Assembly (NCBI RefSeq): GCF_000003815.2
Contig: NC_049981.1
Location: forward strand, 4,376,437 to 4,440,436
Direction of reading: 5' to 3'
Source of the DNA: Branchiostoma floridae
Taxonomy: Eukaryota > Chordata > Leptocardii > Amphioxiformes > Branchiostomatidae
DNA length: 64,000 bases
The first letter of the stretch is position 1; each line of letters starts with the position of its first letter. A program made the position numbers and the translations under genes. Below the pieces are notes generated by a model that was not told the DNA's origin, ran no database searches, and saw only the letters and a list, made by a program, of their open reading frames with translations. This document shows, piece after piece, positions 24,001 to 39,000 of the stretch.

Positions 24001-27000
24001 GACTGGAGCAACCTCATACTGGGACGTGGTGCGGTTCCTCTGCAACACAGGTTACGAATCAGACGGTGCGACTAGTGCTACTTGCCTGGCTGACCAAACA
24101 TGGAGTGCAACTACTCCGACTTGCAGAGGTATATGCACGAATCATATTCAATCTTTCGCCTCATCATTTAAGGTGGTATTTCACTGTACTTGGGGTACCG
24201 GTGCGGGTTCGAAAGATAACTCAACGAATTTCAGAGATGAATAATGAATTTTCTTACGTCATGCGTATTCTATTGTCTTCTTAGTCATATTTTTACGCAT
24301 TAAGCAATGTCTAAGTTTTTTTTTTAATCGGCGAAAATAACAAAACAGTGTGGCAGTGATAGAACTCCATAGTGCCGCACCGGGCCCCTAGTGCAGTGAG
24401 ATACCACGTTCAAAGACGTGCCTGCAGAATCATTTTAGGCCCTGACTTTACGTCCTACACCAAGGCACGTGACTTACTAGACCTACCCACACTCGAAGAC
24501 CGTCGCGAAGCCTTAACGATGAAGTTCGCCAGATCACTGCAGTCATCTGAGCAATTCAGACACCTTCTCCCTTCTTCTCGGGGGGAAATAAGTGGAAGGT
24601 CGACACGATCATCACAGAAACTAGACATTATACACTGTAAGACTGATAGATATAGATCCAGCGCTGTTCCTCACATGACTAGACTTCTGAACGCTTAATT
24701 GCCTTCGCTGTGTTCGCTACTCGTTGTGTTTTGAACTGTTTTATATATGTATGATAATATCCTATATATATGTATGATATTCTATGAACATCTGTGATTT
24801 AAATATACCCCGAAACTGTATCAACTGTAAACGTCGTTGACCGACGATTTTAACTTGTGTATTTAGACCAGTATATTTTAATCAGTGTATCTTGACATTT
24901 TTATCTTGTGTAGTTTACCACGCAATTCAGCCGTTGGCTGCAAGGTGGCAACTGTGACGTCTGACTTTTGAATAAACCATTATTATTATTATACTGGGTA
25001 AGCGGATGAGTGAGTAATAAGTGAGTGCGCGAGATTGAGTGACCGAGTGAGAGTTAATGAACGAGTGAGTGAGTGAGTGAGTGAGTGAGTGAGTGAGTGA
25101 GTGAATGAACACGTAGTCGAAATATGCAAAAATCTTAATCCATTTTGTTGTCTTTTCTAAATTGATTTCATTCTGTGCGTCTAGTTGTGCAGTGCCCGGT
25201 ATTGTCAGACCCAGCGAACGGAGCTGTGAGTCCTGCCGGAGCGAACTCCTACAACAATGTGGTCAAATTCAACTGTGACACCGGATACCGACTGAGCGGA
25301 GTCTCCACTCTGACGTGTCGAGCCGACGGATCATGGAATAATGCGATTCCAACATGTATAGGTGCGGACATAGAATGATTAATACCGCGAATATGCCGTA
25401 AATATGATTTTATAGATACAATTTTTAACAACTTGTTGATATGGCCGTGTGGCGTAGTCGACAGTACTTTTGTCTCAGGCCAAGGAGATTCGAAACCTGC
25501 CATGTCACCAATCTTGTGCCCTTGGGAAAGGCACTTGACACGACTTTTTTTTTTACTTCACTCAGGTAAAAAAAAAAAATTGTACCTAGTTTCGTCTATG
25601 GCCTTCCCTCGGTAAGGAAGTTAAATGGAGGTCCCGTGTTCGGGGGGTGGGTGTCACACCTCCGGCAAGTTAAAGAACCCACAGCACTGATCTAAAAGAG
25701 TAGGGGCCCTTCCTAGATCCATCCTTACAGTCTAATCTCTAGGTTGTCATCTTTTATGCCAATCCTTCCACAAATGTGGTAAAACTGGATACAATTGAAA
25801 AATACAATTTTGTGTCTCTTCAGTTGTAACATGCCCGACGTTGACGACCCCAACTAACGGAGCGCTGAATCCGACCGGAGCGAACTCCTACCCTGTCGTG
25901 GTGACGGTCACCTGTAACACTGGATACCAGCGAAACGGAGCCTCAAGCGTGACGTGCCAAGCTGATGGAGCATGGAGTGCTACAGTTGCGACATGCACAC
26001 GTGAGTTGAATTCTTTTTGAAACTGAACGTTGAAAATCCGAGAAAATTAGATGGCCAAGTCATTGCAGAACAGCAATCCAATTGTTCTACAACTTTCCCA
26101 AAAAGGACACTTGCCAGTATACAGAGGGCAAAACGCAATCCCCAGGGGCATTCTATCCGTAAGTGTTTATTAAAACTACCCGGCGAAGATGCCCCTACTG
26201 TGTTTTGCCCCCAAGTAGATCTGCGTAGACGTAGAGATTAGGTCCATGCTGAAAGATAGAACTATACATCTTTGAAACAACTTTCTTCATGATCGTTCCT
26301 CTGATAATTATAACGTTAGTCTAGCGTCTACCAGGCTCAATAGCCGGTTAGTTATGTCGCCAAATGTATTCTATGGGTGGCTGTTAACTCCTCTGGTGTG
26401 TGCATTTGGTCAATTTCTTAACATTTTCCTGGTAGAAGCTGCTTTCATATTCCAAGTGTAACCCAAACGTCTGAATGGCCAAAGAGTCATGTCTTGTGGT
26501 GATCTCAAGTCTGTACAGAAAACTTTTTAGCATTGCCTTAATCTTGTTAATCTAGCTGTCCAATGTCCGGCATTGATGGCTCCAACGAACGGAGCAGTGG
26601 ATCCACCCGGCCGCACTTCATATCGGGACATAGTGGGGTTTACTTGTAACACGGGCTACCAGCTGAACGGGGCCTCCAGTACTACCTGCCAATCTGACCA
26701 AACCTGGAGTGCATCTGTTCCGACATGTACAGGTACGTCTGAAAATTACTAATGTAGCCATGCTAGTGAATGACTTATTATGTTTCCCGAAGGAGAAACA
26801 TATAGCATCTCTACAGATATTTGCATATTCCAACCAGACCAATCAAAACTCAGAAAAAATGGAAGATTTAACATGCAGTCTACGTTTCCAGCTTTTTGAT
26901 TGGCTAAAATCTGACTTTCTCGGGGATACGTCGGAAGTGAACCTATCAACGCACAGGACACAAAATGGAACTCGGCAGCGAAAATCTCGGGCGTCAGCCA

Positions 27001-30000
27001 ATCGGCCATGCCTTCAAGCAAACCAAGCAGGCGCTCTAGGAAGAAGTTGCCCGCTATGGAACGAACGACATCGCTAACTTTTCACACGAAAATATTTATC
27101 TTCAGAAAATTGGACCTTGGAATCTTGGAAATTATGAACGGACCTGTTGCAATACATGTGTATACTTGTTAAAAGCCCCCGATTGTAGCTATGCGCCTAG
27201 TGGCCAAATCGTCAGAGTACTAACATCTGATTTGTACGCTTTTGTTGCTGGATCAACCCGGGTTCGAATCCGAAGTTTTTTTAGTTATATTTCAGCCATA
27301 CCATAGGTATGGTGAAATATATTGTATTCGTAATGTTTCTTTCTTTCTTTCTTTCTCCTGTCAAATCTTCAAATCGAATCAACTCCGCCATTTTTTAACC
27401 GATTGACTTGAAATTTGGCACAAAGGTAGACTAAGCCAATACCCCCAGGTGTTTTTTTCATTTTTTTCATGTCTTCCTTTAAAATGATTTTATTGAGGTT
27501 TTTGTCAATTTTTATGTATATTTCGGGCTCCTGTACCCTGGTATTACAGTCGAATGACATGAAATTTGGTAGAGAGGTGCCTTGATCATATGCTCACCTA
27601 GATTCAATAACAGATTTGGCATACGGTACAACAGAATGCTTAATTTTGCGATTTTTGGCCATTTTTTTACCAAAAAAGGACATTTTTGGCTCCTGTAGCC
27701 TCGTTTTACAACCAAATGATCTGAAATTTGGTATAAAAGTGCCCTTTAATTATGTGCACATAAATTCAATAAAGGTTTTCCCATACGGTACAACAAAATG
27801 CTTAATTTTGCGATTTTTGGTCATTTTTTGACCAAAAAAGGACATTTTTGGCTCCTGTAGCCTCGTTTTACAACCAAATGATCTGAAATTTGGTATAAAA
27901 GTGCCCTTCAATTATGTGCACATAAATTCAATAAAAGTTTTCCCATACGGTACAACAAAATACTTAATTTTGCGATTTTTGGCCATTTTTTTGACCAAAA
28001 AAGGACATTTTTGGCTCCTGTAGCCTCGTTTTACAACCAAATGATCTGAAATTTGGTATAAATGTGCCCTTCAATTATGTGCACATAAATTCAATAAAAG
28101 TTTTCCCATACGGTACAACAAAATGCTTAATTTTGAGATTTTATGGCCATTTTTTTGACAAAATTTGGACATTTTTTGCTCCTGTTCCCTCGATTTACAA
28201 CCTAATGACCCGTAAATTGGTAAAGGGGTGCTCTAGATATCTATTCAAATGACCCATGTATAATTTTTGGCATGGACCACTTTAAAATGATATGTTTGGG
28301 ATTTTTTGGTCATTTTCCAATGGCCAAAGGGGTCAACGACCTCAAGGCCTATTGTTGCATGAGGGAGATGGCTGAAATATGCTGTATTTGCTCTCAAGCA
28401 AATGTCGGCCTTTCTAGTTACATGTATTATGCAAAATTTACAAATTACAACAGAAACCGAGCTGAGGACAGAATCGAAACCATATTGGCTTGTTCCAGCT
28501 CTTTCCCCATCTAAAGCCAAGGTTACACATAGCCTCCCGATCTTTCCTCGACCTTAGCTTGGAATGTTTTGGGGGCTAGGTCGGCTGCTGTCGGCTGGTG
28601 GTCGGGAACCATGTCCAGCTTTGGGTAAGGCTTATGTCCTAATTTCACCGGTGCCCGTCAGAGATGTAGCCCAGGTTAGGCCCCGAAACTACCAATTTGT
28701 CCCGGTGGACTGCCGAATACTAAGGGCAACCCTCGGTGTTCCTCACGGGCAGATTTTGTCGTCTGCTTGTTTTCGAGACCCGGATTCGTTTTTAAGTCCG
28801 GATCAAGTTCACCCCGGTGCCCGCTCGGTCCCCAAAAAATACCTCAGGAGCCGCAAGGTGTTCTACGGTGCCACGTAGTGGTCACGCCCATAAGTTTAAA
28901 ATAACTTGAATTGCCCGGTAGGGCCCCTTTTCCAATTGGGACCTAAGCCTAAATGGGGTTTCAGTTGTCATTGTATATATATAAAAGAAAACTTTGCCAG
29001 TTCTCTTTTGAAAACCCGCACGTTTTCTTCATAATATCATTCTATGTTTTCCAGTCGTGCAGTGTCCGTTGTTATCGGCCCCAGTGAACGGAGCGCTTAC
29101 TCCTGCCGGGTTGACATCGTACCAAGACCGGGTGACGTTCAGCTGCATCCCGGGATACGTACTGAGCGCCGCCGCCGTTGTGACGTGCCAAGCTAACGGG
29201 GCATGGAGCCACGTCCCAACATGTAGCCGTAAGATGACGTTATAGCATATATGTTGCAATAATTAGGTTATGCACCTATTGTAAATTATAATTGTTAAAA
29301 GCTTATCTGTGTAGTTAGTAATCATAGTACAATGCTAAACCTTCTTTCAACGCAAAGGAATACACGGATCAAATTTTCAACGACCACTGTCGCCCTCTTC
29401 AACATCTATACTGATGACCACTCCATTTAGAACGAAACTCGTGAGAGTTACAAATGCGTGATTTTACTGACACGTGATCTTTCGGATAAGTGACGTCAGC
29501 AATTTGTCGAATGTGCCGGGAAGTGTATAACATTGTGGTAGATAATTGCATAATATGCGTTGTTATAGTCCATCTAATGGTGTTAATTCTGTCATGGACG
29601 AACTATCTTAACTGAACATGTAGTAAGAATACTGCAATATGTACAGATACAGAGATTTTTATCAAAATCTGTACATGGAGAATATTCTAAATTCTGTCAA
29701 CTAAACATTGGCATTACATTTTTCCGCAATATTTTTTGTCGTTTCAGCCGTACAATGTCCGATACTAAGCGCTCCAGATAAAGGATTTCTAAGTACCGGA
29801 GCGACCTCCTATCAGACTGTTGTTACGTTCACCTGTAACCTGGGTTACGAAAGGGTCGGCGCCGCCAGTGCTACCTGTCAGTCCGACCGTACCTGGAGTG
29901 ATCCCGTTGCTCCATGCATACGTAAAGATAATTTTATTTTGTAGCCTCATTAATCCATCCTGCTTTGCTTATATGGATGGCATTCTGACTAATACCAGCG

Positions 30001-33000
30001 TGTGAATAAAAAAAAATATTTTTCTGTATGATTCAAAATATCACGTACACGTACATTGGAGCACAAGACAACATGAAATATAATGAATGAAGACTTTTAT
30101 CGTACATATATACCCACTGGGTTACGTACAGGTCGAAACAGAACGATAGTTGACAGATACATAAGATATTTCCAATGTCAGCAACACAAGAATCATATTC
30201 TACTAAGTGAGTTCGATTTCTTCTCCCTTCTTTGTGATACTGAAAATGTAGGAACAGATAGGTTTTACGATCAAAGGTTTGTCTAAATTCATATAAATTA
30301 TATAAATTCATATCCATTATAACAAAACTGAGTGAAAGAGGGAAGCGTAGCAAAAAATCATCAGAAGACCCTGCCCATATGGCCATGTCGCCACTTGTCC
30401 CCATGGCGTAAGTGGTAGCGCAACCCCTATACTAGGCCATCTGGATCAAATTCCGTGGCCGAATCCGTGAGCCTCCGGCGAGGTCGATTCTAGCAATCTC
30501 TAGGGACGGCGCTAGGTCGAACATGCTGTAAGACATTGCATTGTAAAGGATGTTAAGTCTTATTCTATACATCTATTTTGTACTTTGTGTAATAGTTGTT
30601 GCCATACATTGTACCATGTACAAACGTCGTGCAATAAAGTTCTATCTCTATCTGTAAAGCCGGCGGCCCCGTATATGGCTTAGGTCACATTTCCAAACAG
30701 GGCCCCGGCCGTGCACCTTTCCGGAGGGAAAAGAATGCTATAGTCGTGGCCATAATTTATGAAAATTTTTAGGTCTACATTCTAATTTTTCGTTTCTTTA
30801 AACATTCCGGCCGGGCCCCGGTCTGGAAATGTGACATAAGCCTAAGAGGGTGTTTCAGACATAAGCTTCAAACGTCAAACCTCAACATATGAAAGGTAGA
30901 GATTCAACATTACGCTTACCATTTATCTAAGCGAGGCTATTTTGCTATTGCAGCTGTACGGTGTCCGCAACTGACAAGTCTGGCAAATGGGGTGATCAAT
31001 CCTCCCAACCGCAATACGTATCAGGACGTGGTGACGTTTACTTGTAACCAGGGTTTCGAGCTGAACGGAGAAAACGCTGCCACTTGTAGAGCTGACCGTA
31101 CATGGAGCGAGGCTATCCCAAGTTGTACAGGTAACTCTGGTGCACTTTTAACCGCCGGTAACCTATATCCGTTGCGTTTAAAAAAAGGGTATTCAGGGAT
31201 ATGAAGCCGACGGATGGTGGTTTCAAATTGTAAGTTTAAAGCCATCGTCTGTTGACTGCATATTATCAAATATTCTTTTTTCTTAAAACAACAGATATAG
31301 GTTATCTAATCGTGATGTAATCATGGGCAAAATATCTTACGCACTATAATTTATTAGTGCACTCGAGCTCTCTTTGGAAGACGAAACTTCCTTCATCAAC
31401 TATCAGTCTAAGACATGGTAAGAATTCGAAACAATTCACTTAATTGATATACATCCTAACTGCTATTTGAATTGCAACATAGCCCATGTATCATTATGTA
31501 CGTATTTACTTCGAAGAAATATTTATTTATAGGACTTAAAAAAGAAGCCAGATATATTCTCTTTTCATACTTTATATTTCTTTGACATTGTTTTCTGGTA
31601 GTATACCGTACATTTGTCTTTGTATATAAGTAAGGAAGTAATTATTTTTTCTTCTTCATTTCATTGTACACAGATATCAATGAGTGTGCACGGAATAGGT
31701 GTCATAGTCTGGCTACATGCACAAACACTATCGGCTCGTTCCAGTGTACCTGTTTCAGTGGATATGCTGGAGATGGATTCACCTGCGCAGGTTGGTTGAA
31801 GTCATCAACAAACTGTGAAGTATTAACTTTGATTCTTGGAGTACATTTCATAACTCGTTTGTAATTTAAATATTCGGTACTAGGTTCTAATACGGTGATC
31901 AATGAACTCATTGCTATAACCTGGAATTCATACAGTAACCGTCCATACAGCTACATGATCGAATGGGATGGAGAGAGCTACCACTACTGTCTTTCAGACA
32001 CAAAGCCAAGTGTCATTACATAAATTTAGTGACAAGTAAACAGCCATACAAAACTAAATTCACCAATATATTATACCCAAAGATGATTAGCGTATCTGTT
32101 TATGTTCATAAACTTAAGGTTTCGACCAAGTTGACATACCGCTTGTGTGTTCTTTTCACTGGTTTATAACAGATATCAACGAGTGTGCTTCCGTACCAGG
32201 GCCATGCCACCAGTTTGCTGTATGCACCAACCTACCAGGGTCATATACGTGTAACTGCACGGAGGGCTACATCGGAAATGGATTCACTTGTACAGGTATT
32301 TCATTAGAAATATCATATACTACCGTACCGTGTGCTGTTCTTAATACCATTCTATGTCATCTCATTTGTTCACTACTCTGTTAATAATCTTTTCCCAACT
32401 GTCTCTATCTTCTGCTTTCCGAAGTCAAGACGAAATTGATGCAAATGAGTCAATTAGTTCCTGTTGTTTAAGTTAGAGGCAAGAGCTAACATTCACCGTA
32501 TATCAATTTAGAACTAAGTGACTACTTTTTGGTGTATCAAAAGGTGGTATCTTACTGCACTTGCGTCAAGCTTGCGGGGTTCGTTCACTGCGTCACTGTT
32601 TTTGTTTTGTTTTGTTCCGATTTCTTTATAATCTAAATATTGCGGAATACGCTAAAGTATGACTTAGAAGACGAAAAAACACGAGTAAGATGATTAGTTC
32701 TTTATCTCTGAAATTCGTTGAGTATCTTTCGAAGCCCGCGGTGACGTAAGCTTGACGCAGGTGTAGTGAGAGTGCACTTTAACCTCCATCGACGCTTCTG
32801 TGACCTTTTCGGTGTTAGCACTTCCATGCGATCGCCTGGACCTGCAAGGCTGGGACATCGTCTTCCTCCTGGACAGCGCTGATCTGGGCAACGAAAGGCA
32901 GACATTCGAGGAGGTCAAGAGCTTCACCAGACAGACCATCGACGAGCTGATAGACAGCGTCGGTGTCACCCACATAGGGTTGGTGCAGTACGATGACACC

Positions 33001-36000
33001 CAGAACACGACTTTTAATCTGAACCAGCACAAAACCAAGGCTGCTATCCTCAATGCTGTGGACAACATCGAATATCTCGGTGGAGGCACCTACACGGGAA
33101 GAGCAATCCACTATGCACGACAGGTTCGAATAGCATTTTGATATGCTTGATATGGTTGATAAATTGCTCTGTTAAGCCCCGGTCACAAAGCGCATAGGAT
33201 TTCTTGCGATGGCATATTCCGCATATCGTACGATGAGCGCAGTAAATCGCAGCAAAATCGTAAGCAAAATCAGCCATCGCAACGCATCGGATGATGTTCA
33301 AGATTTTTCCAGCGTCGCACGATTTTTCACTTGTGTCTCTTCTGTATAGCCGTCTGACAGCTTTTGTGCTTCTTTAACCAAGAAAATGTGGACATAGCTG
33401 TTGAATACCTTCCTATAATATCTTTAACTGTAAAAATACATTAAAAAAGACTATGACAGCAAGAGTATTACAAGCAAAAGTTCAAATCAAGCGCGAGTAC
33501 TGGTATGGTTATCTCGGCCTGCTTGCCGACTCTACGTGTCAGGCTCTTTCGAAGATCGTATCATGATATGCTATCAACAAAAAGGTGCCATCATACAAAA
33601 ATCATATCATAAGCATTATATCATATATATTTCTGACTCATAGAGCCTGCCTTTATGTTCGAGTTGTCCCCATGGTTATTACGACTATGGTAAAGTGACC
33701 CAATACCGACGAGAGCTGAGAATTGATCTAATTTAAACTCACGTGCACGAAGCGATCAAACAATTGTCTGCATCACCTGTGCGTGGCGCGCTGTTCTCTG
33801 GTTGCGACTGTGGCAGTTGCGATTGATATATTTTCCCTTTTAGTTAATATCGACAATATCAGGGAAAACTGAAAGCATTACAACACGCTAAAGATTCATA
33901 AATCTATAACCTTACCAGTAGACAAAAATTGCCGTAATGAAGTCTGCTATGGGGGCAAATGAAACCTTACGACGATATCGAAATTTTGAACATGTTCAAA
34001 ATCCATTTCAGCTCTTTTTTTGGTCATAGAATGCTCCCCGATTTACTATGATTTACTGCGATTGACGCAGGTACGCTCTTATGACCTCATCGTACGATGC
34101 ACTACGCGCTTTGTGACCTCGACTTTATATATTTAAACTATTGCTTCCGATTCTCCCCCGACTTACTACGCACTACGCTTATACCGCGGCCGCGCATCGC
34201 AAGGAATCGTACGCGCTTTGTGACCGGGGCTTTAGGCTAAGGTCGTCAGGGATGTACCCCCTGCCGGACTCCGAAACCAATGCGTCTGGGTGGACTGCTG
34301 GAAACTGGGGGTACTTCTCGATGTTTCCTACGGCTAAGTCTCTGCATCTATTTGTTACCGTGTCCCGGTTTCATTTTAAGGCCACAAGGTATCCCACGGG
34401 TCCTCGCAGGGGTCACGCCCAAAAGTGTCAGAAAACAGCCGGCGAACTGCCCGACAGGGCCCCTTTTTGCAATTGGGACCTAAGCCTAAGTCTAATGAAA
34501 GGTACATCAAAGTAATATTGATGTTTATGCCATGTCTGACAAATGACAAATCTTATTTCTTGTCGCAGATCTCCTTTTCAACTGATATTGATAATGGAAA
34601 CCGTGAAAACCGTCCCGATGCGATGATAGTCGTCACAGATGGCGTGTCCATTGACCCCATCACTTACGCCTCCACTGCTTCCAGACACCAGGGCATAACG
34701 GTATTTGCCGTCGGCATAGGAGATAGAATAGACAGGGCCACGCTGCAGCAAATAGCCGAAAATGACGGAAAGGTTTTCCAAGTTACGGATCAAGCGTCTC
34801 GCACCCGGGCTATCAGATCGTTGAAGGGATGGTTTTGCAGAGGTAAGTGTTCGCAAATTGTCTACGTCGTATAAACATGTACACAGGTGCACTCAGGTAG
34901 TTTTTTTTGTTATGATTTCTTCATATGCATCTTATGATATCTTATAATCATTAATTACAGAACATTGTAAACTGTTTAAGCTAGTTACTTATTACTATTG
35001 CTATACCCAAGTACATTTTTGTAATTACTACCACCATAAGATTTACATTAAGGAATTATGTAGATAACAAAAATACACACAGCTAAAAGCAATCATTGTA
35101 GAATATAGAGTAAGCTATTTCTTCACACTTAAACACTAAGCTACTCAATAATTTAGGCACATGCATTATATACTATAACCCATTATGTACTATATACTAG
35201 TACTACAACACATTTTCATGTTTTTGCAGGGACGTTGTCACTGACTTTTTGGTGTAGGGAGGTTGTAACTATTTAAACGTCAGTGTATGAACACTTCAGC
35301 TAATTGATAAGCATTGGTAATTTGTCATCCTAGGTGTTTACTGTGGAGAACCACGTGCACCAGCATCTGGTACCTGGCAAGGCACGTTATACGAGGGTGG
35401 AAGCGTGGATTACAGCTGTTCTGACGGTCACACACTGGTCGGTACCACCTCCATCACATGCCAGAGAACCGGCACGACCGGAACCTGGAGTAATACCAAT
35501 ACTCCCATTTGCATAGGTAGGATAATGCACAAGTTGAAATTGGGACATCTAGAGAAATGAGATTTAAATGTGGCGAAACGACTTCTTGTGTTTTGTTGCG
35601 AAACGACTCATGCCTTGTTACGAAACGACTCACTTTGTATCGAAATGACGTTGGCAAACTGGCAATGTGGCAATCAAAACGACCTGTTACAAGTTTTACT
35701 ACTATCGCGAGTTGCGTTGCTATTGCAATTGGTTTCCATTGTAAAAATGAAAACCTTTAGAATTATTGTTCAGTGAACTTATTGAGGCACGTCTCCATAG
35801 CAGTACCTAGTAGTACGTAAGACGGGATAAAAATGGTAACCAAAGAACCACATCAAAGTAAGAACCATCCTTTAGAAAATCTCACAAAACCAACACTTGG
35901 ACGCACTCAGAAGTCTTTGAGATTTTTCAGAGCTAATTGGAGGTCTAGTGCTGGACACTGAATATCCATGCAAGAACTGTCTTCGGTCGCCATACATTAG

Positions 36001-39000
36001 CGGTTGATCGTTGCATATGATTGACTTGTCCAGTGATGTTTTCCTATCATTGTTGTTTGCTACATATCATATCATTTTCTATTGTTTAACTTCAATACGG
36101 TATAGCGTGTCTCCTACATATGATGTTGTGTTAGTATTAGCCAACAAGATAGCAATAAGTCAATTGCTAATTTTTTCCATAACATTTTACAGTTGTTGAT
36201 CACTGCAGCCCTAACATGTGTGAAAATGGAGGACAATGTTTTCCTACGGTTACTTCCTTCCGCTGCCGATGTGCCAGTGGATACTTGGGCGATACATGTG
36301 GTGAGTTTTAGAATGTGTGCCTTTTACATTTGCAAATGCAATAAGCCACAGTGGACGAATTTCTTTATTCTTTTTACTGATCACTGCTACCAGATCTGAC
36401 ATGCCCTCCCCAAAATGTTGGGCGGGGGGGGGGGGAGGTTTAGTCTAGTGATGGTCGGATTTTTATTTCACATAAATTCTAGTTTATACTAAACCTGGCC
36501 ATTTATTCAACCTAGCAAGATTACGAAAAAAGTTAAATAAAAGGTAGTGAAGTGTAACTTCAAGGTGTTTGAACCGTAAGCCAGAGGTCAATTTGGTTCA
36601 AATTGTATCATGCCAATGATCTTGTACTCTCGGAAAAACAATTAACATGACTCCCCCCCCCCCCCCCCAAGTGTAAAAATGGGTACTTGACTTAGGTTTT
36701 GGAGGTAAAATGTGGTGGAAGCAAACTTTAAGGTTTGAAATTTGCCTCTAAAAATGTGTCATAGACACAATCAATCGTTCGCTTGCATCATGAGTTGATG
36801 CGTGGCGTCTACAGACAGCTCTGACAGTAGACATAGACACAGCAGACAAGATTTAAATCACTGCCCCTAAGGCCTTGAATGCTATGAGAGTGCCTTTACC
36901 TAAAAGAAGACATTGTTTTATCCATAGACCGTACATGTAAAAAAACCCACTTCATTCAGAAGTTATACCCTCGGATAACAACGTTTTATGCAATAAATTA
37001 AGGGTCTTACCAAAGCCAATACGCAATTTCAGGCAGACAGCTGCAATGTCCGGCATTGTCCAACCCAATCAACGGCGCACTGAGTCCAACCGGTGTAGCC
37101 ACCAACCAGACGGTGGTCACCTTCTCCTGTAACACGGGATACGTTCTGATCGGCGCTGCTACCACGACGTGCCAAGCTGACGAGAGATGGAGCAACCCTG
37201 TTCCAACATGCACACGTAAGGTCGACAGTAACTAAACACGAACTACATGCACGTTACTCATCAACATTACCTACCTACCTACTCCCTTGACCTCCAGGTC
37301 TTGTGGGGAGGGGGTACAAGGTAGACATGAAGATAGAGAACATTGTGTAACAAAAAAACTTAATCTATCCACAAAATGGGTCAGTTGTTAAGTTAAACTT
37401 GAAAGATCATCAGTGTTGGTAGAAGTCATTATTGAACTTAGTCTAGTAAAACTGTAATATCCAACAAAAATTCTTTTTTACAAATTTTCGACTGAACAGG
37501 ACAAGTCTTTGTCAAGGAATGAACAACCCACTGCTGTTGTGACGGTGGGCGCCATAGACTTCGAGTCCTGCAACCTATGATCCACTGCTTACTGAGTCAC
37601 GTGTTCTATTTGCATAACGTGACGTCACGACAGCAGTGGATTGTTCATTCTTTGACAAAGACTGGTGCTGTTCTGTCGAAAATTTGGGTACGTGAGTCCA
37701 AATTGTGTGTTGGATATTACAGTTTAACTAGTTCAATGGGTCAATTGTTGCTAATTTATCAACTCCGCTGCATCATTTCAAAATTGGAAAGCTTGTTAGA
37801 TTTCTGTCAGTATCTCATTGATTTATCATGGTCATGCATATGGGAAACAGCATCATGGCCAATCATGTCCATGGTACGCAAAACAAAGTGCTAAAGTTTC
37901 CATGTCCGAGTCATAATTCGGTAATATGTATTACCGCCACATGATCCAGCAAAATAAGGGAAAATGACAGTTTCTTTTCTCTTTTGGCATTAAAGAGTAG
38001 GAGTCAAAGGACTTAAAAGCTGATGGGATGTCTTTATAGCTACCACAAAAGCCACTAGCATCTCGTTTTCTGCTGGCGAACATATTTGTGTGTGCTATTG
38101 GGCTTCTATCATCTGTTCTTACTACCTTTTGACTAGTCTTCTTAGTGTTTTTAAAGTGTCAAATGCTAAGTTCATACGGGCATTCTGTCTTATGTCTGAT
38201 ACTAAAGCTGCTTTCCATTTGAACGAAATGTTGCTCCAAACACCATTATATTAGTATATAGTAGGTTTTTGATCAAAATAATGCCCCCCATTGCAGCCAG
38301 AGAGTGTCCGCCATTGACGGCCCCAGCTAACGGAATGCGGACACCCACAACCAGATCGAACTTCTACACGAACACGATCACGTTCACCTGTAACTCAGGA
38401 TACGTACTGAGCGGAGTCTCCCCTTTGACCTGCCGAGCTGACGGAACATGGAGCAACACTATCCCAACATGCGGACGTAAGAAAAGTTTCACAAAAAGTG
38501 ATACTAGCAATTCCTAGCCGGTTATGTTGCCATGAACTTAGACATTTGTTACAAGCTTCGTGCAAGATTAATTCTAGCAAAGGTCCTCAATTTTTTTTGT
38601 TTTTTGTTTCTAGTATGATTAGTTATTCAGACGTTCTACTACATAAATGTTGACTTGAGTCCAGGTCTTAGAAGCTTTAAAGGTTCTGTTTAACTTAAGA
38701 CTGTTTACCAATTTTAGGAAGACAATGCCCCGTGTTGACGGCCACCGCTAACGGAGTGCGGACACCCGCTACCGGATCGAACTTCTACACGGACATGATC
38801 ACGTTCACGTGTGACACCGGATACCAACTGAACGGAGTCTCTACTTTGACATGTCAAGCTGACGGAACATGGAGTGGTAATGTCCCAATATGCACAAGTA
38901 AGTTTTCTGAAGGTCTCATACCACTATTAGACCGTACCATTGGATTCAGGTAAATTGAAATCCAATATAGAAACACTGGTGTTGCTTTCTATCGTATTCC

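Noticed and set aside
24927-25112. Ser/His/Leu/Thr repeat protein
   Set aside because: Translation of the (GAGT)n microsatellite.
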